Of a stretch of 49,529 bases of DNA, positions 25,126 to 33,852 are shown one piece after another (the stretch's first letter is position 1; every line of letters starts with the position of its first letter). A model generated the notes under the pieces. It worked only from the letters and a program-made list of their open reading frames with translations, searched no databases and was not told the DNA's origin. Made by a program: the position numbers and the translations under genes. The stretch lies in contig JAQCHZ010000019.1 in assembly GCA_027618835.1 (NCBI GenBank), positions 1-49,529 on the forward strand, in the 5' to 3' direction. This DNA comes from Chloroflexota bacterium. Lineage in GTDB: Bacteria; Chloroflexota; Dehalococcoidia; Lucifugimonadales; Lucifugimonadaceae.

Positions 25126-25709
25126 TAGAATTCCACTCCCTTTTGGGCAGGAATTCCTTGATCGGCGTAGGGGTGCTTGATCTCTTTCATCTCGGTTACG
25201 AGATCAGCGACTTCGACCAGTTTTTCGTGTGCGTCCCGCCCTGTGATGATTAGGTTCAGCATCTCAGGCTTGTTCGCTATTACTTCGAGAACTTCATCGA
25301 CGTCGATCCAGCCCCAAGTGATTGGATAAGTGATTTCGTCGAGCATGATGACGTCGTACTCGCCAGAAGATATTTTTTCTTTGGCGATTTTCCAGCCGTT
25401 TTGGGCAAGGGCTTCGTCTTCTGTCAGATCCTTCGATGTCCAGCTAAATCCACGACCTGATGGGATCATTTCGATGCCGATCTTTTCGGCCGCCATCTGT
25501 TCGCCGTATTTAGATTTTTCGCTTTTAATGAACTGGACTGCCATTGAGTTCATTCCACGGCCCCAAGCCCTGAGCATCATTCCGAAGCCGGCAGTTGTTT
25601 TGCCTTTTCCGTTACCGGTGTTGATAACGACTAGCCCTTTGCGGATTCGCTTTAGGTTCGGAGGAGGCGTGAAATCGGTAGGCGGCTTGTTGAGTGGATT
25701 GAGTGGCAT
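25125..25709 (-). CDS. cobO: Cob(I)yrinic acid a,c-diamide adenosyltransferase
   Basis: The 194-residue protein is a CobA/CobO/BtuR-type adenosyltransferase. GLVVINTGNGKGKTTAGFGM holds the P-loop used in reverse for ATP, followed by AVQFIKSEKSKYGE, DVIMLDEITYPI and LIITGRDAHEKLVEVADLVTEM. It transfers the adenosyl group of ATP to cob(I)alamin or cobyrinic acid diamide. It follows a cobalamin riboswitch (25881-26070) and a possible attenuator hairpin on the same strand, so it should be repressed by B12. The cobT remnant overlaps its stop by 1 nt. Confidence 0.95.
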   Translation of the reverse strand: MPLNPLNKPPTDFTPPPNLKRIRKGLVVINTGNGKGKTTAGFGMMLRAWGRGMNSMAVQFIKSEKSKYGEQMAAEKIGIEMIPSGRGFSWTSKDLTEDEALAQNGWKIAKEKISSGEYDVIMLDEITYPITWGWIDVDEVLEVIANKPEMLNLIITGRDAHEKLVEVADLVTEMKEIKHPYADQGIPAQKGVEF

Positions 25710-25756
25710 AGGAAGATAGGCTCGCTTTTTACTAGTGCGGTAAATGGCACAAAACC

Positions 25757-25792
25757 CCCCGCTCGTGTGTGAGGACGTGGTACGAAGCGGGG
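25757..25792 (-). terminator. Possible riboswitch-controlled attenuator hairpin
   Basis: On the minus strand CCCCGCT...AGCGGGG (25792-25757) forms a stem of 7-8 bp, followed by GGTTTTG. It lies between the B12 aptamer and the cobO start, where the expression platform is expected. The T-tract is short, so termination strength is uncertain. Confidence 0.55.
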
Positions 25793-25880
25793 AAGCGGTT
25801 GATCAGATGACCTTGTTTATTTGGTCGATATCAACTTGAGCTGCCCCTGTTCGCGAGGAGTCGATGTGCCCATGTGTCCC

Positions 25881-26070
25881 TGGCAGGTCTCCTGGCTTCC
25901 GATTCGACGATTACATTCGTCACGAGTGCAAGCCTTCCCAGCGTTCAAATTAAGCCAGTGGATATTTGCGCACTCAAACCGGTAACAGTGGCGCTACCGC
26001 AGCGGATTCTCACCGCTTTCCCTTTTCACCCGAATTGCGAACTGATTGTTCGTTCGCTCGTCAGGCACCG
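25881..26070 (-). promoter_or_regulatory. Cobalamin riboswitch upstream of cobO
   Basis: Reading the minus strand, the aptamer starts with GGTGCC (26069-26064), then GGGTGAAAAGGGAAAGCGG, GAATCCGCTGCGG, GCGCCACTG and a terminal B12 box AAGCCAGGAGACCTGCC (25898-25882), which fits the B12-box consensus. The element lies about 170 nt before cobO on the same strand. Such RNAs bind adenosyl- or other cobalamins and switch off downstream biosynthesis or transport genes; here the visible hairpin at 25757-25792 suggests transcriptional attenuation. Confidence 0.92.
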
Positions 26071-26154
26071 GGGACGCGTTATTCAATTACATTGAAGGCT
26101 ATGTTGCCGAATCGGTTCAGTCAAATGCGAATTTAGGCGGTTGGTAATGGCGAA

Positions 26155-26925
26155 TTAGATTCCGTCAGCAACGCCTCGGAGCAGCCAGCCGACTCCGTAG
26201 GCGAGTACCGCGGCAATTCCGCCGACTACGACCGTTTCGATTCCGGCTTTGAGGGTGCTTCCACCGACGACCCGTGCCTTGAACACGCCGATCGCGAAGA
26301 ACGTTGCCGCCGTTGCGATCGAGCTCCACAGGAACGGTGCTGATATGCCGCCATCGACCAATAGATTGACGATGAAAGGAGCGACCGGAACGATTCCCGC
26401 GACTATGAACGCAACGAACGTCCACCAAGCGGCTCTCTTAGGCTCTGGGCCGTCGAGCAAGAGGCCGTGCTCTTCGAGCAGCATGGTGTCGACCCATACT
26501 TGCTCGTTCGAGGTAATCACTTCGACTACCTGTTCGAGTAACTCACCCTCGAAGCCTTTCGCCGCGTAAATTTGGCGAATTTCTTCTCGTTCGCCCTCAG
26601 GGATGAGCTGAATCTCGTTCTCTTCATCTTTGCGTGTCATGTGGAGGAACTGTTGTTCGGCTTTGGTTCCCAAAAAGTTGCTAACAGCCATAGAAAAGCC
26701 GTCGGCAAAGAGGTTGGCAAGACCTAGAATGACCACGATTCCAACGGCGAGTTCAGCTCCGGCAACGCCTGAAACGACGGCGAACGTCGTTATCGTGCCG
26801 TCGATACCGCCGTACACCAAGTCCTTGAGATAACTTTGTGGAGCGCCGTCTTCCAATCGCTGCTTCACCCTGTCGGGGGTGTGCGCATCATGAAGATGGT
26901 CGTGTCCGCTCAGGCTTCTACCCAT
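26155..26925 (-). CDS. VIT1/CCC1-family (DUF125) metal transporter
   Basis: The 256-residue membrane protein has the VIT/CCC1 pattern. YLKDLVYGGIDGTITTFAVVSG is the first helix, with the Asp and Gly residues of the metal path, then NLFADGFSMAVSNFLGTKAEQ. A cytoplasmic acidic/His helical domain (about 95-150) follows, and then three C-terminal helices. Family members move Fe2+ or Mn2+ across membranes. The N-terminus contains HDHLHDAH, a potential metal-binding stretch. An AGGAG lies upstream of ATG 26925. There is no metal-regulator gene nearby; the B12 riboswitch lies downstream and belongs to cobO. Confidence 0.9.
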   Translation of the reverse strand: MGRSLSGHDHLHDAHTPDRVKQRLEDGAPQSYLKDLVYGGIDGTITTFAVVSGVAGAELAVGIVVILGLANLFADGFSMAVSNFLGTKAEQQFLHMTRKDEENEIQLIPEGEREEIRQIYAAKGFEGELLEQVVEVITSNEQVWVDTMLLEEHGLLLDGPEPKRAAWWTFVAFIVAGIVPVAPFIVNLLVDGGISAPFLWSSIATAATFFAIGVFKARVVGGSTLKAGIETVVVGGIAAVLAYGVGWLLRGVADGI

Positions 26926-26939
26926 TTAGAAAAATTCTC

Positions 26940-27701
26940 CTAGAAACCGTGTTCGGCGGCACTGTCTTGCGGTACGAACCCCAAAACATTGTTGGTCTGT
27001 TCGATATCTCGATATCGAGTCGGATTATCCGAGCAAGCGAACACATCTGCGTATTTCAAATCGTCTGGTGCGTGAACGGCCTTGTCGATAACTTGGAGAA
27101 TGTCTCGGTGGCTACACCAGACTGAAGCATTGCGGGCATTCAAAGGCACGTCGTCGATTTCGACTTTTCCGATCCTTATACAGATTATCGACATGCCGTG
27201 CTGCTCGGAATACATCCGACCTAAGTTTTCGGTGAACATTTTGGATACGGCGTACATGTTGCGAGGTCGAACTGGGGTTTCGACCGTGATGTTTGGGTGC
27301 TGCGCTGGCATTTCTAAGTCTGGGTCGTGCACCAACGATTTATACGGTTCATCCTGCTCATATCCGGCGATTACTGCTCCGGTGCTGGCGGCGACGATTC
27401 GTTTAACGCCAGCGATTCGGCATGGCTCGAACAGGTTGTAGACGCCAGTTACGTTCGCCTTAATGTGGGTTTCGGCTGGAACGTTGCCGCGTGATCCGGC
27501 CATGTGAATAACCGTTTTTACACCTTCAAGGGCGGGCAGAATACCGTCGATTCCATCGCCAATATCAACTATCGATGTAGGAAATCCTTCGACATTTGAT
27601 CGGCCGAGAGCAGAAACGTCGTGGTTTACAGCGAATTTACGCCCGGCAATCCCACCGATCAATCCGCTCATGCCTGTCACGAGAATTTTGGAATTTTTCA
27701 T
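26940..27701 (-). CDS. NAD-dependent epimerase/dehydratase family protein (paralogue)
   Basis: The 253-residue extended SDR starts ILVTGMSGLIGGIAG, with TVIHMAG, the strand IVAASTGA and the catalytic Y-x-x-x-K in NMYAVSK. Its layout and several blocks (EPYKS, R-P-R-NMY) mirror the protein at 23291-24055, so the two derive from a duplication. It lies 55 nt downstream of recG on the same strand and could be read from the fakA-degV-recG transcript. Sugar nucleotide or uronate oxidation/epimerisation is the family range; the substrate is unknown. Confidence 0.88.
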   Translation of the reverse strand: MKNSKILVTGMSGLIGGIAGRKFAVNHDVSALGRSNVEGFPTSIVDIGDGIDGILPALEGVKTVIHMAGSRGNVPAETHIKANVTGVYNLFEPCRIAGVKRIVAASTGAVIAGYEQDEPYKSLVHDPDLEMPAQHPNITVETPVRPRNMYAVSKMFTENLGRMYSEQHGMSIICIRIGKVEIDDVPLNARNASVWCSHRDILQVIDKAVHAPDDLKYADVFACSDNPTRYRDIEQTNNVLGFVPQDSAAEHGF

Positions 27702-27756
27702 TTGGTTCGTGTGGTCTCGTAAATTACGTAGTCGGCTAACGAGTGTTGTTGGTCGT

Positions 27757-30330
27757 TTAGGAAAATTCGGTGATGTGTGCCGAGGTTACTCTTTCGAGTT
27801 CCTTGGCGAGAGGCTTGTTTGCATTGAGAGTATCGAGCGTGCCGTCGGCCAATAAGTCTGATGCTTCCCGGCGTGCAATTTGTAGCAGGTCGACGTCGTC
27901 GATGGTCGCAACTTTGAGTTCGTCCCATCCACTCTGACGTGTACCCATGTAGTCGCCGGGACCTCTTATTCGAAGGTCTTCTTCTGCTAGCTCGAAACCG
28001 TCGCTGTGGTTGAGCACAGCGGTGAGTCGCTCGTTGGCAATTTCACCTTTCGTGTGCGATTTCAGGATGCAATAGCTCTCATGCTCGCCACGTCCAACTC
28101 GACCTCGCAACTGGTGCAACTGCGCGAGCCCGAAACGGTTGGCACTCATGATCATCATTACGGTTGCGTTAGGTATATCAACACCGACTTCGATCACGGG
28201 TGTCGCAACGAGAACATCGATGTGCCGGTTCCGTACTCGATCCATCACATCCTGCTTCTCAGCAAGTTTCATTCGACCGTGAAGAAGTCCGACCCGCAGA
28301 TCCTTGAACTCTCCTTCTGAGAGTCGCTCGAACTCTTCGAGCGCCGACGCTGCTTCGATCGATTCAGATGGCTCTATTAGCGGACATACGACGAACGCTT
28401 GCCTGCCCTCGGCGACCTGACGGCGAATCAGCTCGTAGGCGGCGTTTTCGGTTGGGTTCGTGTTCGCCAGAGAGGTCGTGATTGGCTTGCGACCTTTCGG
28501 AAGAATCCTGAGCGTTGTGATGTCCAAGTCGCCATAGACGGTTAGCGAGAGAGTTCGTGGGATAGGGGTTGCGGACATCGCCAGCAAATGAGGACGAGGT
28601 TCACGTCGGGTAAGCGCTCCTCGTTGTTCTACGCCGAATCGATGCTGCTCATCAACTACAGCGAGTCCCAGATTTGGAATAGCGACCTGCTCTTGGAGCA
28701 AGGCGTGCGTTCCTATGATGAGATCGGCTTCGCCATCGGCGATCATCTGTTGAATACGTTTTTTGACAGACGCCTGAAGGCTTCCGATCAGCAACACCAT
28801 CGTGATTCGTCGATTGCCTTCGCCTGGGAGGCTGGCGTGTCGAACGGCATCCTTCGGCTCACCGGGAAGTGGTTCGGCTTGAAGCTGAGCCGCTATGCTC
28901 AGGAAATGCTGCTCGGCGAGCACTTCGGTCGGAGCCATCAACGCTCCTTGGTGCCCTGATGTGTTCACAGCCAGCAGTGCGGAAAGGGCAACGACTGTCT
29001 TTCCACTTCCGACTTCACCTTGAAGCAAACGTCCCATCGGAACACCTGTCGACATGTCTTCAAGTAGGCCATCTAGCGAAGTTTGCTGATCGGACGTGAG
29101 TTCGAAATCGAGTGAATTGAGAAACGCCTCAACCACGGGGCGACCCCTACTTTGATCGATCACAACGCCGTCTCGACGGTGTTGCCACTCCGTTTTTTTC
29201 TTCAGAGCGGCGAGCTGGTACATAAACAGCTCGTCGAACGCCAAACGCCGTCGAGCTTGGAATTGAAGATCTGGCGATTCGGGGAAGTGCATCGACTCGA
29301 CCGCTTGCTTCAGGTCGGTAAATACGTGGCGTTTCTTGAGATCGTCGTCTAGGAATTCGTCGAGTAACGGCAAGCCCGTATCTAGTGATTTGCGAGTTGC
29401 CGTGCGTATCGAACGCTGGACGAGTCCGTCTGTGGACGGATAGACCGGGAGCAGGTTACCGGCGTGTGTCAGCTGGAGATCTTCGTCTTGGGCGTGGCTG
29501 CTGGCGGCCGAGTTGGCGGGTAGCTGGTCGTACTCGGGGTTCTGCATTTGAGCGAGATTGTTGAATGCCCCGATCTCGCCCGAGAATGCAACGATATCTC
29601 CCCGCTTAAAGCGATTCGCTAAGTACGCCTGCCTGAAGAACGTTGCCTCGAGTACACCGCTGCCGTCGTTGATGAGAATTTTCGCTGCACCCGGAGGTGG
29701 CCCGATTTTTGCGGTTTCAGATCGCACGACTCTACCGGCGACCGTCATTTGCTCGCCGTAGAGCACTTCCGCGATTTTCGTCACCTGTGAATAGTCGACG
29801 TGGCGATTCGGGAACAGACGGAGCATGTCACGCAGGTTGGTGACGTTTAAGCGAGCAAGCTTTGGTCGAGTCGCTTTGTGAATAAATTTCAGTTCGTCGA
29901 TCGGTGTATCGAGAGTGTATTTGACCTTGGGGGACGATGCTTGTGCACGTTTTTTTGCAGGCGACTTTTTCGCGGGGACTGGAGCGGGCGCCGGTGTCGG
30001 AACAGGGGACTGCTGCTCGCTAGATTCTGCTCGCAATCGACCCATCACCGCCGATGCCCATCGATGTCGTTGTCCCGGCTGAAGCACTGCGTAGCTGGTG
30101 CCACGTAGTGGTTCGATGTCTCGGATCCACGGCAGGACCTTCGCAGATCGCTCGATGAACTTGTCGAGTCCACCCATTACCGCTTGATCGGTGAACTCGC
30201 GTGACCGTTCAAGTTCGAGAATTTTACGCAGTGCGGTTATTGCTCGCTGCGAATCCATGCTCGGAGTGGATGAACGGTTCGCAGGCCGCGTGCGAGACTG
30301 TCGACTTGCTTCTCGCCCTCCAACATTCAT
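27757..30330 (-). CDS. recG: ATP-dependent DNA helicase RecG
   Basis: The 857-residue protein has an N-terminal extension with a Pro/Ala/Lys linker (PAPAPVPAKKSPAKK) and a wedge/OB domain (MTVAGRVVRSE to GDIVAFSGEIG). The SF2 motor follows: Walker A GEVGSGKTVVALSAL, DEQHRFG as the DExH box, SATPIPRTL, and C-terminal motifs including ATPVIEVGVDIPNATVM and QLRGRVGRG. RecG unwinds and regresses stalled forks and branched DNA. It is longer than the E. coli protein (about 690), the extra part being the N-terminal extension. It follows degV by 37 nt in an operon with fakA. ATG 30330 is used; ATG 30258 is possible. Confidence 0.96.
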   Translation of the reverse strand: MNVGGREASRQSRTRPANRSSTPSMDSQRAITALRKILELERSREFTDQAVMGGLDKFIERSAKVLPWIRDIEPLRGTSYAVLQPGQRHRWASAVMGRLRAESSEQQSPVPTPAPAPVPAKKSPAKKRAQASSPKVKYTLDTPIDELKFIHKATRPKLARLNVTNLRDMLRLFPNRHVDYSQVTKIAEVLYGEQMTVAGRVVRSETAKIGPPPGAAKILINDGSGVLEATFFRQAYLANRFKRGDIVAFSGEIGAFNNLAQMQNPEYDQLPANSAASSHAQDEDLQLTHAGNLLPVYPSTDGLVQRSIRTATRKSLDTGLPLLDEFLDDDLKKRHVFTDLKQAVESMHFPESPDLQFQARRRLAFDELFMYQLAALKKKTEWQHRRDGVVIDQSRGRPVVEAFLNSLDFELTSDQQTSLDGLLEDMSTGVPMGRLLQGEVGSGKTVVALSALLAVNTSGHQGALMAPTEVLAEQHFLSIAAQLQAEPLPGEPKDAVRHASLPGEGNRRITMVLLIGSLQASVKKRIQQMIADGEADLIIGTHALLQEQVAIPNLGLAVVDEQHRFGVEQRGALTRREPRPHLLAMSATPIPRTLSLTVYGDLDITTLRILPKGRKPITTSLANTNPTENAAYELIRRQVAEGRQAFVVCPLIEPSESIEAASALEEFERLSEGEFKDLRVGLLHGRMKLAEKQDVMDRVRNRHIDVLVATPVIEVGVDIPNATVMMIMSANRFGLAQLHQLRGRVGRGEHESYCILKSHTKGEIANERLTAVLNHSDGFELAEEDLRIRGPGDYMGTRQSGWDELKVATIDDVDLLQIARREASDLLADGTLDTLNANKPLAKELERVTSAHITEFS

Positions 30331-30367
30331 AGCCGGTATCTCTGGATCGATGGTGTTTGCATAGAGG

Positions 30368-31210
30368 CTATTCGGATCGAATCAGGCCGAGTCCGAGAGT
30401 TCCAGGTCCGAGGTAGTTGCCTACTACAGGTCCGAGCTGCGCCACTACGGGTTTGCCATTTTTACTGTACCCAGCGACGGTGTCGGCAATGTCTTCGGCG
30501 TCGTCTTTGTCGGTCGTATAGAGAACAGCGAGCTTGTCGAGGGGTGCTGCTTCAGCGACCATTTCTTTGAGACGAGCAATTCCCTTTGTGCGATTTCTTG
30601 CGCGACCTGCAGGGTGTGCCACGCCTTCTGTCAAAGTGAGGATGGGTCGGATTCTTAGCAATGATCCCACGAACCCCTGCGCTTTTCCAATTCGACCACC
30701 TCGAACGAGATATTCCAAGGTATCGACCATTCCTATGAACGATGCCCGTGTGCTTGCGCTCTTCGCAAGCGCTACTGTTTCTTCTAGTGACCCGCCTGCC
30801 GCTATGTTTTCGGCTGCCTGAATTGCGATCCAGCCCAGCGCCATCGAAGCTTGCTCAGTATCAATGACTTCGATCTTCGAGCCTCTTGTATTTAGCTCGG
30901 CCGCGGCTTGCACGGCTGAATTGTGAGTCAGGCTTAGCTTTGCGCTGATGTGAATAGAAATGATTTCGTCGTGGGATTCACTGAGCTTCTCGAAAACCTC
31001 AATAAACGATCCGACGGACGGTGCTGACGTTGTGGGGATGACTTTTTGGTCGGGCAGTATTCGATACATCTCGTCTGCGGATATCGTCACACCATCAAGA
31101 TATGTTTCGTCTTCAATATGGACGTTGAGCGGAACAACGGTGATGCCGTGCTGCTTGGCGATATCGACCGGGAGATCGGACGTGCTGTCGGTTACAACGG
31201 CGATGCTCAT
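30368..31210 (-). CDS. DegV family fatty-acid-binding protein
   Basis: The 280-residue protein has the DegV signatures VVTDSTSDLP at the N-terminus, PTTSAPSVGSF with the lipid carboxylate-binding Thr/Ser, then VIDTEQASMALG and the C-terminal GPVVGNYLGPGTLGL. In Gram-positive bacteria DegV proteins (FakB) hold a fatty acid for phosphorylation by FakA. Directly upstream on the same strand is a FakA-like gene, so the pair likely forms a fatty-acid kinase. recG follows. Length is normal. Confidence 0.93.
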   Translation of the reverse strand: MSIAVVTDSTSDLPVDIAKQHGITVVPLNVHIEDETYLDGVTISADEMYRILPDQKVIPTTSAPSVGSFIEVFEKLSESHDEIISIHISAKLSLTHNSAVQAAAELNTRGSKIEVIDTEQASMALGWIAIQAAENIAAGGSLEETVALAKSASTRASFIGMVDTLEYLVRGGRIGKAQGFVGSLLRIRPILTLTEGVAHPAGRARNRTKGIARLKEMVAEAAPLDKLAVLYTTDKDDAEDIADTVAGYSKNGKPVVAQLGPVVGNYLGPGTLGLGLIRSE

Positions 31211-31325
31211 TATTATTCTCCACTGGATATGACGAGGTGTCGCAAATTTTGGCTGTTCGTATCGCCAGTAGCGACTCGGCTGAATTCGTATCGTAATGAA
31301 CTCTGGGGATGCCCTGACGGTCAGG

Positions 31326-33005
31326 CTACTCTACTGCAACCAGATACTCGTAGTGAGGTTGTCCGCCGTAGACCACTTCAATTTCAATGTTTTTGAACTT
31401 GGTTGAGAGTGATTCTGTTGCGATAGCGACTTGCTCTGCTGAAAGAGATTCCCCCGTGTAGATGGTAATAATCTCGGCTTGGGAGGCGTGCTCTTCGATC
31501 ATCTTTGTGAGCACGAACAATGAATCACGGCCAACTGACACGATCTTGTCGTCAAACGTAGCGAACGCCATTCCTTTTCGAATATCGTGGCCGTAGACCG
31601 TTACATCTCTACTGGCTTTGCAGACGCGTCCGTCGCCTACATCACTTACAACGGTGCTCATTGCCGACTCGTTGTCGTCGAGGTTGAGTGTAGTGCTGAA
31701 CTCTAGCAACGCGGCTATTCCAGATTGAACCGAGCGAGTTGGAATGACTCGTACATCCTTTGCGGTGAGGGCCGGAACTTCTAACGCCGCTGGCAGTACG
31801 TTTTTGTTGTTGGGGAGGAGTATCACTTGGTCTGATGGCGCCCATTCGACTGCTGCTAACAGGTCAGCAACAGACGGATTCATCGTGTCGCCGCCTTCGA
31901 GAACGGAAGTAACCCCCATTCCAGTGCTAATGATCAGATCGTTCAAGCCATCGCCAGCGGCAACAGCGACGACGGCGATTTCGACTGGAAAGGCTGGATT
32001 TGCTTCAACTTCAGTGTCGTTTCTGCGTCGTGCAGTTGCCCAGTCCGACGCCTGCTCGTCCATGTTGGCGATTTCGATATTGGAAAGTTCGCCGTACGAT
32101 AATCCAGCGCTTAGAGCGGTGCCGGGGTCTTCCATGTGCACGTGCACTTTGGCGATGCCTTCTGCCGCATTGCCGTCGACTATCGGCGAACGACCGATTT
32201 CTGCCATGTGGTTACGTATTTTGTCGATATCGAGCGTTTTAGCCTGAATAGCGAACACCGTGCAGTAGCCCCATTCGATCTCTTCCGAAGCATCGACGAA
32301 GTCGGTTTTTACCGATCCTGTGAAGTTCTTGCCTTCTGGCATGGGCACTTCGACTACTCGGCCGACTGGCTCCTCTCCTCTTAGTGCTCGCAGTGCACCG
32401 TCGAGCATCACAGCGAACCCGAAACCGCCGGAATCGACTACCTCTGCTTCGGCGAGAATTGGGAGAAGACTAGGCGTGCGCCGTACGGAGTCGATCGCTT
32501 CTTGGGCGACTTCCGCCAGCACGCTCACGAGTTCCTCGTTTTTCGCCGCTGCCTGCTCGGCTACATCCGCACATTCCCGGTAGACGGTAAGCATTGTTCC
32601 TTCAACCGGGTTAGGAAGAGCTTTGTACGCGCTGTCGGACGCTATGCGTATCGATCTGGCGAAATGTTCGCCAGTGAGTTCTGTGTCGTCGCCGATAGCT
32701 TCGGCGAGGCCTTTGAAGTATTGAGCGAGTATTAATCCTGAATTGCCACGAGCGCCAAGTAATGCTGATCTGGCGACCGATTTCGACACGCTGTTGGCAG
32801 ATTCAGTTGAATTCGTTGGTAGTGCCTCGACTATCGAACGCAACGTCAGCAGCATGTTTGTGCCGGTGTCGCCATCAGGGACAGGGAATACGTTTAGGGC
32901 ATTAATAGTGTCTCGATTGGCCTCGACTGCTTTCGTGGTGGCGCGAATCATGTCTGTCAGCCGTGACGATGTTCCGCTCGGTATTCTCGTTCCAGAACGT
33001 GGCAT
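31326..33005 (-). CDS. FakA-like DhaL/DAK2-domain fatty acid kinase subunit
   Basis: The 559-residue protein starts with a DhaL (DAK2) kinase domain. NVFPVPDGDTGTNM (D44, D46) is the Mg-ATP site, followed by ALLGARGNSGLILAQYFKG, then GEEPVGR and the middle and C-terminal YloV/FakA domains (VHVHMEDPG, LLPNNKNVLPAA, VVYGGQPHYEYLVAVE). FakA phosphorylates fatty acids bound to FakB/DegV; degV follows 115 nt downstream. rpmB is divergent upstream, the same order found around yloV in Gram-positive bacteria. ATG 33005 is the start. Confidence 0.93.
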   Translation of the reverse strand: MPRSGTRIPSGTSSRLTDMIRATTKAVEANRDTINALNVFPVPDGDTGTNMLLTLRSIVEALPTNSTESANSVSKSVARSALLGARGNSGLILAQYFKGLAEAIGDDTELTGEHFARSIRIASDSAYKALPNPVEGTMLTVYRECADVAEQAAAKNEELVSVLAEVAQEAIDSVRRTPSLLPILAEAEVVDSGGFGFAVMLDGALRALRGEEPVGRVVEVPMPEGKNFTGSVKTDFVDASEEIEWGYCTVFAIQAKTLDIDKIRNHMAEIGRSPIVDGNAAEGIAKVHVHMEDPGTALSAGLSYGELSNIEIANMDEQASDWATARRRNDTEVEANPAFPVEIAVVAVAAGDGLNDLIISTGMGVTSVLEGGDTMNPSVADLLAAVEWAPSDQVILLPNNKNVLPAALEVPALTAKDVRVIPTRSVQSGIAALLEFSTTLNLDDNESAMSTVVSDVGDGRVCKASRDVTVYGHDIRKGMAFATFDDKIVSVGRDSLFVLTKMIEEHASQAEIITIYTGESLSAEQVAIATESLSTKFKNIEIEVVYGGQPHYEYLVAVE

Positions 33006-33221
33006 TAGTTCGATATCCTAGTTGTGTCGAAGCTATCGCAGTTCAAATATTGTACCTAGACTCGTTTTTCATTGAGCAGTATTTCTGTTGTTCCGGCGAG
33101 ACTTGCATGGTAGCGTTAATCGCTGGAGTCTCATTCGAGAACTGTAGCTCGTTCTGGGTTGGTTAGAATTTCGATGAGAGACGCTCCCACCATTTAGAAG
33201 TTATTTCGAGAGTTTATTCGT

Positions 33222-33446
33222 ATGCCTAGCTCCGACCAGATTAGGGCAAAATTGGGTCTTGGACCCCGCCCTAAGCCATTGTTCGGTCACAACCGATCAC
33301 ACGCTTTGAACGCCACGCAAAAGATTTCAAAGCCTAACCTGCAGAACAAGTGGGTTGTTGTTGATGGCCAACGCTACCGAGTGAAATTGAGCGCTCGTGA
33401 GATGCGTACGCTCGACAAAAAGGGAATCTCTCTCTTCGTTGATTAG
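33222..33446 (+). CDS. rpmB: Large ribosomal subunit protein bL28, zinc-free form
   Basis: The 74-residue basic protein carries the bL28 core: PLFGHNRSHALNATQKISKPNLQ, then VVVDGQRYRVKLSAREMRTLDKKG. Many bL28 proteins have two CxxC pairs; here there is no cysteine at all and the N-terminus is a short charged extension (SSDQIRAKLGLGPRPK). Synteny with a divergent fakA-like gene supports the call. A strong terminator follows at 33472-33503, so it is a single-gene transcript. Confidence 0.85.
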   Translation: MPSSDQIRAKLGLGPRPKPLFGHNRSHALNATQKISKPNLQNKWVVVDGQRYRVKLSAREMRTLDKKGISLFVD

Positions 33447-33471
33447 AGAACCCGAGTAAAGATTCTAATTG

Positions 33472-33503
33472 AAGCCCTTCTCAAACGAGAAGGGCTTTTT
33501 TTT
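33472..33503 (+). terminator. Strong intrinsic terminator after rpmB
   Basis: AAGCCCTTCTC (33472-33482), loop AAAC, GAGAAGGGCTT (33487-33497) and an eight-T tract form an 11-bp perfect stem with a textbook tail. Confidence 0.95.
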
Positions 33504-33852
33504 GCCATTTTTTCTGCTAGATAGAGAGTGCTCGTACTGTTGAATCGAAACTACTAGCAAAGCACCGGAAGACCATGACCATAGGTAATTCACTATCGGG
33601 TTTCAGAATTGCTTCAGTAGAAATTCGGCTTCACTTTTCATCAAAATTACGTGATGAAGCACCGTATCTTCAATTAGTTACGAATTATCTAACTGGTGGC
33701 TTGATATTTAATGTGGACACAGATATGTCTCTTGCCTATAATCCGCTCACTGAGACAGGCGCAATGTGCTGCACACGCAGCGCGACGATGGTACAGCGAG
33801 ACCGATTTTCGGTGTAGCTCGATCGTTTCTACGTCTGAATGAGGGGGAGAAT
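33504..33852. other. Gene-free leader region of the ABC importer operon
   Basis: About 350 nt hold no convincing gene. An 80-codon frame (33575-33817) shows no family feature and no ribosome-binding site. The region must contain the promoter of the lipoprotein gene. GAGGGGGA at 33841-33848 is the ribosome-binding site for ATG 33853. Confidence 0.5.

Noticed and set aside
33575..33817. 80-codon ORF before the binding lipoprotein
   Set aside because: It has no ribosome-binding site or recognisable motif, and lies in a promoter-leader region after a strong terminator.
33766..33852. Upstream start for the binding lipoprotein
   Set aside because: It would place 29 residues before a perfect signal peptide, whereas GAGGGGGA directly precedes ATG 33853.
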